Source: Zygophlyctis sp. KS116 (lineage: Eukaryota; Chytridiomycota). From it: DNA of 35,791 bases. A program made the translations under genes and the position numbers. Positions 19,551 through 27,107 of the stretch are shown here, in pieces (position 1 is the stretch's first letter; each line of letters opens with the position of its first letter). The notes under the pieces were generated by a model, which saw nothing but the letters and a program-made list of their open reading frames with translations, was not told the DNA's origin and ran no database searches. The DNA lies in contig BAAFSQ010000092.1 in the NCBI GenBank assembly GCA_054661495.1, forward strand, positions 1 through 35,791. Reading direction: 5' to 3'.

Positions 19551-20090
19551 TCAATAGAATTCATCATTGCATTCATCATATTCCCCAATCATTTTAATAT
19601 CAAATCTTAGTGAATTTGCTACTTCCAAAAGACTAAGAGATCGTGAAATGTCCTGTACCACAACTTGTCCGATTAAATCTCTTAATTCTAGAATCAGTAG
19701 CCGAGATTTTTCTCTCCATTTTCCAATCAATTCCTTTAAATTTTCATCTTTCCCTGCATTAATCTTTGAATATACCAAGAGCTGATTATATTTTTCTTGT
19801 AATTTAGAGACTTGGAGAGTATTAGACACATTTTTCAGAATTGGAGATCTAAATTTACCTATAGATTTCTTTTCAGGTTTAGATGTGGCTCTGAATTTAT
19901 TAAATGTCTGAGAAGCAGATTTAATCGGACAAGTTCTCAAGTAAAAATACGCTTTTTCATTTATTACTTTTGTACAAATCAATTTCTTTCTAAATAAAGA
20001 ATCAATAACCGGTACAGGAGGAGAATTCTCCCCAAGAGAAATTGGCTCAGAAAAGACAATTTTTAAACAAGATTCTAAAAGAGAAATCAT
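19551..20090 (-). CDS. SFR1: Sfr1/Mei5-like recombination mediator
   Basis: This single-exon frame gives 179 aa. The central part is a coiled coil (LQEKYNQLLVYSK) followed by LIGKWREKSRLLILELRDLI, then a short domain ending in an acidic EYDECNDEFY. This coiled coil, KWR segment and terminal LGIDxELLxYDxxxDEF-like end is the layout of the Sfr1/Mei5 family, which with Swi5 loads and stabilises Rad51 and Dmc1 filaments in homologous recombination. The N-terminal half is basic and disordered-looking with a KFRSPILK motif typical of the family. It starts just 3 nt after the RSPH9 stop on the same strand. Family assignment is by pattern, so a remote alternative cannot be excluded. Confidence 0.7.
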   Translation of the reverse strand: MISLLESCLKIVFSEPISLGENSPPVPVIDSLFRKKLICTKVINEKAYFYLRTCPIKSASQTFNKFRATSKPEKKSIGKFRSPILKNVSNTLQVSKLQEKYNQLLVYSKINAGKDENLKELIGKWREKSRLLILELRDLIGQVVVQDISRSLSLLEVANSLRFDIKMIGEYDECNDEFY

Positions 20091-20093
20091 TTT

Positions 20094-20933
20094 TCAAAGA
20101 GAAAACCCTAAATGAGCATTTTTGACCCCAGTCCCAAAGTAAACTGAACCAAATCTGTTCAATCTGGGTACATGATAAAATACATGTCCTGGCCAACTTA
20201 AATTCTTTAAAATAACAATAGATCCTCCATTCTCTCCTTGAATAGACCAAGAACCTTTGGGTAAATCTTTAGAAATAGGTTCAAGTATATCTACAGATTC
20301 ATCAAAAGTATTAATATTTGCTTCAATTGTTTCCGTATCCACTACAAATCCATCCCTAAAGTGTAAATATGAATCCAAATTTAGTAATGAATCTGATTTA
20401 ATCCCATTAAACTCGGGATTAATAGATAAAGCAGATGTTTTTGATTTATAATACGCCCCTCTTGGAACAATTTCAGATTCATGATTGATCAGAGCCACAA
20501 CTCTTGATAAGCGTTTATCTTCTTTTATAATTCTTTCCTAGAAATATTAAGAGTTTTAAAATACATTTTGGGTAGTGTCTGAGCCATCTGCATTTTTTAA
20601 AACTGTATATTCATAGGCCGGATCACCCATAAATCTTGCTTGGATTTGATCAATTCTAAATTTATCATCTGATGAGACTTCAGGTAATTGAAACCAGTTA
20701 ATCATATCTAGACTATAAAAATATTTTCTTTCAAAGAAATTTGCGCCTGTTGATTGGGCGATATAATAATCTCGTTGTATTGCCAAGATCTTGCCCCATA
20801 GGAAAATATTTGATAATTTTTCTTCGGCCTTTTTAGCAGCGATTGATGAATTTAAGACGGTTTTTTCTTCAACATTTAAAGTAAATCCAGCAAGAGAAAA
20901 GTAATTTATATCTTCCAGGCTAGCAAATGACAT
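20094..20933 (-). CDS. RSPH9: Radial spoke head protein 9 (axoneme)
   Basis: Two exons with a 27-nt intron (20538-20564) give 270 aa against 276 for human RSPH9. Conserved blocks line up through the protein: LWGKILAIQRDYYIAQ, RFMGDPAYEYTVL, KEDKRLSRVVALI, IVPRGAYYK, LHFRDG, DLPKGSWSIQ, LSWPGHVFYHVPR and YFGTGVKN. RSPH9 is a head component of the radial spokes of motile 9+2 cilia, so its presence implies a flagellated stage. Start ATG 20933 matches the human N-terminal position; the frame continues upstream without an earlier ATG. The 47-nt gap to the FHA gene is a shared divergent promoter. The stop is 3 nt before the SFR1 start. Confidence 0.95.
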
Positions 20934-20980
20934 TTTGATGACTGCGACGCGTTTATTTTCTTTCAGTCGGAGATTTTGCA

Positions 20981-21820
20981 ATGAAAATATCCTTGCGGCC
21001 ACTCAACGACTCTAATGAAATTCCTAGAATTCTAATAGATCCAAAAACTCCCATAGCAGTATGTAGAGCCAAAACTCCGAATCAATGTCTTGAAAATAAT
21101 CTCTTTCTACTTCCAAAAGTCATTTCTAGAAAACATGCCATTATCTATGAGAAAGAGTTTACAGTTTACTTACAAGACACAAAAAGTTCTGGGGGTATCA
21201 TTATAAAATCTAAATTAAGGAACATGGGTAAATGGTAATCGACTATCACCATCAGGAATAGAATCCAATCCACAAATAATTGTAGATGATGATATAATAC
21301 AGTTTGGGGAAGATACAGATTATGATGGCAGTAAGTCTTTAAGCATTTATAAAAAGGTTTGATAAAGGCAGTTTGCTTTAGGATAAATATAACTGAATGC
21401 AAGCCAGAGCCGTCAATAGGAAAACCCGACATAGTACTCCAAAATAAATTAGAATCTCAAGATCACTCAAGTCAATCTATTGAAATAAGAGAAAAGATAA
21501 AGATTATCAACCCACTACCAAATGTAGATTTAGCGACTTCTCCAATTGTTAAAAATACAAAAATACTCACAAATTCCTCAATTCTACAATCGTCATCTTT
21601 GGGGAATACAGCAATCCATGATCAGAATTCTCAAAAAGAAACGAGTCATCTTGGAATTCGAAACCAATCAATGAAAATCCACAAAGTTTTAGAGCTACCT
21701 CTATTACCTCAACTACCGAATCATATTCAAGAAGAGTTAAATACTTTATGGACACCATTGGAAGTGATTGCATCACCATTTAAAGAGGCTGAATTACTAC
21801 TATCGTCAAATAAATCGTAA
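20981..21820 (+). CDS. FHA-domain protein, SLMAP/Vps64/Far10-like
   Basis: Three exons give 262 aa; introns are 21195-21219 (25 nt) and 21331-21356 (26 nt). The N-terminal 120 residues form an FHA domain: ISRKHAIIYEKEFTVYLQDT, then SSGG|TWVNGNRLS across the first splice, then DDIIQFGEDT. The order LQDTKSS..GTWVNGNRLSPSG matches the FHA of SLMAP and fungal Vps64/Far10, components of STRIPAK phosphatase complexes, and this domain binds phosphothreonine. The conserved Asn before Gly-Thr is Gly here. The remaining part is Ser/Thr-rich and disordered, without a visible tail anchor, so STRIPAK membership is a guess. It ends 2 nt from the EF-hand gene stop. Confidence 0.75.
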
Positions 21821-21822
21821 TA

Positions 21823-22433
21823 TTATTCAAAATACACTGATAAAAATTGATGAAAATCAAACAAATCACCTTGTTTCTCTGAAGATACTAAATCAATCAA
21901 CTCTATAGCTTCATCACGCTTTAATCTTTTTTCTTTTGTTCCCCAATTACTGAGAAGATCAATTAATACTTTGACCGGAAGTTTTCCTTCAGTAGTTTCA
22001 TCTGGTTTTTGAAATCTATGATTAATCCTAGAATAAAATACTTTTTAAATGCCTTTATCATTTCTGAATAATTAAAACTAGCCTTTACTTTTTTAGAGAC
22101 TGTCCCAACAAAAGACTCAAAATCAATTTCTCCAGTGTTATCAGGATCGCATTCAGAAATCATATTATCTATTTCGACTTGATTAGATTTGATTCCTAGT
22201 GTATTCATGAGGACTAATAATTCATCTGGAGAGATTGCTCCTGAATGATCAGAATCCACCAATTGAAATATTTCTTGAATTTCTTTCAGTTCTTCTAGAG
22301 AAAGTCCAGTTTTTTCTAATAATGAATCTAATCCTTGAGTAGAAATTGGATCATTCTCAATCTTTTCTTGTCTTTCTAATCTTTTCCTGACTTTAATATC
22401 CTCATCTTCTGAAAAAACAGAGTCTGTAGACAT
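21823..22433 (-). CDS. EF-hand calcium-binding protein, calmodulin/centrin-like
   Basis: Two exons with a 26-nt intron (22016-22041) give 194 aa. A charged N-terminal extension (~45 residues) precedes EF-hands. The first canonical loop is DSDHSGAISPDE and the second DPDNTGEIDFES, both with the expected Asp/Gly/Ile spacing and an acidic position 12. The C-terminal half holds degenerate EF-like helices (KVLIDLLSNWG, AIELIDLVSS). The arrangement resembles calmodulin-superfamily or centrin-type proteins, but no clear subfamily can be assigned. The extension and weak C-lobe suggest a specialised regulator rather than calmodulin itself. It starts 25 nt downstream of the CFIm25 stop on the same strand. 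Confidence 0.8.
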
Positions 22434-22458
22434 GATTTATTATTTCCGATTAGAAAAA

Positions 22459-23067
22459 TCATCCTTCATAGACAAAATTATATGCAGAAAGTAACCAACT
22501 TATTGCAGAAATTTGAGAATTATACTTTTTAGAATTATAAATTTCATATAACGGAACAGCAATCAGTTTTGCATTTTTAGGGACATTAAATGTCATATTT
22601 TCCATCAAATGAACTATAAATGTCTTTTTAATCTCTTTGGGTTTTGTAATATGACACGGTAAATAAGGATACTAAAATTAACTCTGTAAAATTACCCAAT
22701 AAACTTCAAAATTAGGACGATACATGACACCAACAATCTCCCCAACATCCCAATCTGAAGATGATTTACTCCCCAGTAATGAATTTAAAATTCTTTTTAG
22801 ACCTACCGTTTCATCTTCTCCCATTAGAAGAGATCCTAGAGGTAAAGATAGTTGTCCGGCTGAATTTTGAATCATTAGTAAATGTGGATGATGATGCTCG
22901 TGTACAATTAAAATCCCTTGGACCAGTGTTTTCATACCTTTTGCAGAGTATTGCTTGATTAGAGAATCAATCTCTTTAGAAGGAAGAATAGGATCTAGAT
23001 CAGAACAAGCCTCTTTTGTACCAAATGTATAGTTTGCAAGAGAATACACTGTTAAACTAGATTGCAT
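22459..23067 (-). CDS. NUDT21: Cleavage factor Im 25 kDa subunit (CPSF5/NUDT21)
   Basis: Two exons with a 24-nt intron (22672-22695) give 194 aa (human 227). LTVYSLANYTFGTKE, GMKTLVQGILIVHEHHHPHLL, GEDETVGLKRIL, YRPNFEVYWYPYLPCHITKPKE and NVPKNAKLIAVPLYEIY match CFIm25 closely. This protein carries a Nudix fold that binds UGUA elements and selects poly(A) sites but does not hydrolyse nucleotides. Yeast lacks it, while animals and early-diverging fungi keep it. The retained Nudix-like segment LPLGSLLMGEDETVGLKRIL lacks a full catalytic REUXEE motif, as in the family. The 41-nt region to the PIGK start is a divergent promoter. Confidence 0.95.
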
Positions 23068-23108
23068 GAACTAGACCTAGACTTTCTCCACACGAAAACC
23101 CTTGAGCG

Positions 23109-24276
23109 ATGACTTATAGACTCGTTATATGTTGTATTATCATGAATTTTATATTTTCCTGCTATGCATTAGATTCGACAGAAGAAAAATTAAATGGTTT
23201 TTTTACTCAACATACAAATAATTGGGTAATTTTTAAATTATTTAAAGTCAAGGCTGTTTTAGTTTGTACGTCACGTTTTTGGTTTAACTATCGTCATATT
23301 GCAAATACATTGTCAATGTACAGAACTGTCAAACGACTAGGAATACCAGACTCTAATATTATTATGATGTTGGCGGATGATGTTGCTTGTAATCCACGGA
23401 ATAGATTTCCTGCAAAAGTTTTTAATAATAATGGACTATCTCTCGACTTGTATGGTGATAATGTAGAAGTGGATTATAGAGGATATGAAGTGACTGTTGA
23501 AAGTTTTATTAGAGTTTTGACAGGACGTCATGACTCTCATGTTCCTAGATCAAAAAGATTATTAACTGATGATAGATCAAATGTTTTTATTTTCATGACT
23601 GGACATGGTGGTGATGATTTTCTGAAATTTCAAGATGCAGAAGAAATTGGTGCACAAGATATTGCAGATGCAATTGCACAAATGTTTGAAAAAAAGAGAT
23701 ATCATGAATTATTTTTCATGATTGATACATGTCAAGCTGCAACAATGTATTCAAAAATTTCATCACCAAATGTATTAGCTGCTGCATCATCTTTAAAAGG
23801 AGAATCTTCTTATTCTCATCATGCATCTTTTGATATTGGTGTTGCAGTCATTGATAGATTTACTTTTTATAATTTGGAAGTTTTAGAAAAAGTTGATTCT
23901 TCATCTAAAGCTACAATGAAGAATCTCTTTGATACTTATAATCCTTCTGAAATGTTATCAACACCAGGAATCAGAACTGATTTATTTCAAAGACCAATTC
24001 AAGAGGTAATTTTTCTAAAATGTAAACCCAATCTAGACGTTATTAACTGATTTCTTTGGAGGATTATCAATGGTAGAAATGACTATAGACTCTTATCCAA
24101 TGAAACCATACAAGTCTAAAATTCCAAAAGAGATAAAGTCCGAAACAACATTTCTGCAAGAACCAAGTTTGTCTCAAAAATTCTCTGTTAAAAAAGGACC
24201 AAAATCACTAGGGACTGATTTTTGGGTTGGATTGAGTGGATTTGGATTATTTTTAATCTTGGTTTGTGTCAAATAA
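23109..24276 (+). CDS. PIGK: GPI transamidase catalytic subunit (PIGK/Gpi8)
   Basis: Three exons give 369 aa. The first intron (23226-23252, 27 nt) has no in-frame stop; removing it joins HTNNW to AVLVCTSRFWFNYRH as in all homologues. The second is 24006-24036 (31 nt), giving QE|TLLTDFFGG. The catalytic His157 lies in FMTGHGG and Cys199 in FMIDTCQAA; the protein is a C13-type cysteine peptidase that replaces the C-terminal peptide of precursors with a GPI anchor in the ER. A signal peptide (about residues 1-21, ending CYA) and a C-terminal membrane segment (FWVGLSGFGLFLILVCV) fit a type I ER protein. The conserved ADDVACNPRN and YGDNVEVDYRGYEVTVE are present. Confidence 0.98.
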
Positions 24277-24316
24277 ATTATGAATAGGAAATCAATTTAT
24301 TACTTCCGCTCCTGAA

Positions 24317-26072
24317 ATGAATGTCAATCATCGCAAGACTCCACAGAAACGAGAGCATAAATTCAACTTGAATCTACAGTCTGATAAAGAGAATGTTCTA
24401 CAAGTACCGCTGGATGAGAATTCATTAGTCGCTCTAGAAACTAAAGCACAGGATTTTACTGAAACTCCCGGAAAAGAATTGTTTAAATTGAATCATTCGC
24501 ACAAGCAAAAGTCTCAAGTTTGGTCTGCTAAATCTCTTCCTTTGAATAAGACTCCTAAATCCAGAAATTCAAAGGCCGGAACCAAAACAGTCTCTAATAC
24601 TCCTTGTAAAAACTCTCAAAGAAAGACTCCATTGAAATTAAATACACTCAAAAGTTCATTAACAAAGACGCCGTCTAAATCGGATAGGTCTCTAAGATCT
24701 GGTCTAAGATCTGCAGCAAAGGAAAAGGAAAATGTTGAAATAACGCCAACAAATACTAGAAGAATGGCTAAATTAAAGGAAACTAAAAACGAAAAGCAGT
24801 CAGAGGAGAGACTTACTCGAAGAATGGCTAAAATACTGGAAAATAGACAGCAAGATAAAGAGTCAGAGGAGGAGGAAGAGATCAAAGAGACTGCTTCATC
24901 AAGGAAAAAACGTGTCTCTGCTAGATCAAAGACTCCAATGGTGGAAAGATGTCAAAAGAGAATAAAGGCAAATAAAGAATTGGCAAAGGTTTTGGAGAGT
25001 TCAGAATCTTCTGAAGAGGATTCAGAAAAAGAAGAGGAAGAGTTGGATTTACCTTCATTTGAGAATTATTTTAAAGAATCAAAAGATCTTTCAAAAAAGA
25101 ATACTTCTAATAATAATTTATCACAATTACCGGTACTGGATCCTCAAGAATATTTAAAAGAATTGAAAAACATATGTCAAAAGACTCAAGGTTTGGTGAA
25201 TGACCAAAAGGCACGTATCCAGCAGTATTATCCTGATTGGGTTTTTGAATTAGAGTATGGATTTAATATTCTCTGTTATGGATATGGCTCTAAAAAAGAT
25301 GTTTTGGAGGATTTTGTTGAATGCAATTTTAAAGGATATCCAGTTTTAAAAGTAAATGGATTTTTTCCAACTCTTAATATAAGATCAATTCTATCGCCAT
25401 TGCTGGAACTTATAAATCATACGGGTTCAACGGGCTCTGTGATGGATCAAGTAGGATTAATTACAAGTTATTTTAATTCTCCAAATCGGGAAATCAAACA
25501 TTTGATTTTACTCATTCATAACATTGATTCAGTATCTCTGCGTAATGATAAGTCAAGTACGCTTTTAAGTCTTCTGGCTGAATGTCCTTGTATATATATG
25601 ATTGCATCTGTGGATCATATTAATGCACCACTGCTTTGGGACCATAATAAATCCAAACGTTTTAATTGGATTTGGCATGATGCAACTTCATTTTCACCTT
25701 GGATATCTGAAAGTACTTTTGAGAATTCTGTATTAGTCAAATCTGGTGGAATTGGGCCGAGAAATGTAATTTGTGTTTTGAACAGTTTGCATGGACACGC
25801 TCGTGGAGTAATTCTATTAATTCTAATATTAGATATTTGGAATATTGGCAAAACATCAAATTGCAAGCCAGACTGTAGGATCAGGAATGTCTTGGAATTT
25901 ATTATTTCAGTCATCTTGTGAACAATTCCTTGTAACAAATGAAATCACGTTTTCGAGTTTAATGACAGAGTTTAGAGATCATAAAATAGTTATTAAAGGG
26001 TCAGATGAATCTCTAGAAATACCTTTGGACGTAAATTCATTAATTTCAGTTGTTGAAGAGCTTGAATTATAA
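24317..26072 (+). CDS. ORC2: Origin recognition complex subunit 2
   Basis: Two exons with a 25-nt intron (25808-25832) give 576 aa. The N-terminal ~280 residues are basic and disordered, with many TP motifs (KTPQK, NKTPKS, TKTPSK, RSKTPM), suggesting CDK phosphorylation, and two RRMAK repeats. The C-terminal half is ORC2: PDWVFELEYGFNILCYGYGS, VNGFFPTLNIRSIL, LLIHNIDSVSLR, CIYMIASVDHINAPLLWD, RFNWIWHDATSFSPW and, after splicing, a winged-helix with MTEFRDHKIV. Without splicing the end would be nonsense. ORC2 is part of the origin-binding complex that licenses replication. It follows PIGK by 40 nt, and its stop is 7 nt from that of SURF6 on the other strand. Confidence 0.95.
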
Positions 26073-26079
26073 TAAAACT

Positions 26080-26838
26080 CTATTTTTTCGGCTTTTTGCC
26101 TTCGGAACCAGGTCTTGCTGTCTTTCCCTTTTTCCCTTCGAAACCAGGTCTTGCTTTCTTTCCCTTTTTCCCCTTTCCTTTTGCATTCCTTGCCTTTTTA
26201 TTTTGAATATTCTCTAATCTCTTTTTTTGTCTTTCCTTGATTGACAGGGCAGTATTTTTAATTCTATTTTTCCATTCTTTTTCAGATTTCTTCTTTATAG
26301 TTTTTGTTCTTTGTATAGATTTTCTCAATAGAGTTGGATCATCCTTTACTTTTTTACCATTTGCGAGAGCCTCTGCTTTTTTCCATTCATGTTCTTGAGT
26401 CAATTCCAAAGATTTTGAGGGATCAACTTTTTCCAATTCTTTAATCTTTTGCTTTTTTTTCAAAATAGTTGCCAACTGTCCCTGAGCATCTCTCTTTTTC
26501 CCTTTTGTTACTTGAGCATTATCATTATGAATATTAAAATTTAAGTTTAGTGCCTTTTCCTTTTGAGATTTTTGTACTGATTCTAGTGCATTTTCCTTTT
26601 CCTGAAACTCTTGCTTGTCATCATTCCCTGAGAGATCAGTTGCAACAACATCCTTTGTAGGAGATTTACTAGTCTTTGGTCTCTTTAATAAAGAATTTTT
26701 AGAAATTTTATTCAGGAATTTTGGGGATTTACTGACTGAAATTTCAGTCTTTTTGTATTCCTTGTGTTTCGAGTCTTGATAAAAAGATTCTGGGATCAGT
26801 GACTTTAATTTAAGAAATTTAGAATTCCAATTTTCCAT
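26080..26838 (-). CDS. SURF6: SURF6/Rrp14-like nucleolar protein
   Basis: This single exon of 252 aa is highly basic. The C-terminal half carries the SURF6 signature: EWKKAEALANGKKVKDDPTLLRKSI, KKSEKEWKNRI and ERQKKRLENIQNKK, then GKKARPGFEGKK. SURF6/Rrp14 works in early assembly of both ribosomal subunits in the nucleolus. The tail has a short internal duplication (KKARPGFEG then KTARPGSEG), presumably a slipped 42-45 bp repeat. The N-terminal half is Ser/Lys-rich and disordered. Its start (ATG 26838) faces the GluRS gene across a 265-nt divergent region, so two translation-related genes may share a promoter. Confidence 0.88.
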   Translation of the reverse strand: MENWNSKFLKLKSLIPESFYQDSKHKEYKKTEISVSKSPKFLNKISKNSLLKRPKTSKSPTKDVVATDLSGNDDKQEFQEKENALESVQKSQKEKALNLNFNIHNDNAQVTKGKKRDAQGQLATILKKKQKIKELEKVDPSKSLELTQEHEWKKAEALANGKKVKDDPTLLRKSIQRTKTIKKKSEKEWKNRIKNTALSIKERQKKRLENIQNKKARNAKGKGKKGKKARPGFEGKKGKTARPGSEGKKPKK

Positions 26839-27103
26839 TTAATTTTCAAGGGCTTAAAAGGGGATAATTCCTATATTATTAGATTTTTAAACACTATTAA
26901 AATTTTGTTGCTCTTGTTGAAATATTTACCCTTTTCAACCCTTGAAAAAATTATGAAAACCCACTGCGCATTTTTGTAAAAATTTTATTTTTTAATTTTT
27001 CTCAATTCAGGGTTCTTATTTTTCTAATCTTAGGGTTCTTTTTGAGATTGTCCATAACCTACTTAGTAAAGCTGTAAAGTATGCCTAGGTTTCAATTTAA
27101 AAA
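26839..27103. promoter_or_regulatory. Divergent promoter between SURF6 and GluRS
   Basis: Within 265 nt are two direct copies of AGGGTTCTT (27009-27017 and 27032-27040, 23 nt apart) and, inverted, ACCCTT (26928) and AACCCTT (26937-26943). They resemble telobox/AGGGTT elements, known in ribosome-biogenesis promoters of plants and yeasts. An A/T tract near AAAATTTT recalls yeast RRPE sites. The link to co-regulation of these translation genes is inference. Confidence 0.4.
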
Positions 27104-27107
27104 ATGA
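27081..27107 (+). promoter_or_regulatory. Putative uORF overlapping the GluRS start (ATGA)
   Basis: The ATG at 27081 opens an 8-codon frame whose TGA overlaps the main ATG at 27104 (aaATGA). If this stretch is in the 5' leader, the uORF could allow termination-reinitiation at the main start. It needs a transcription start upstream of 27081, which is not proven. Confidence 0.3.
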
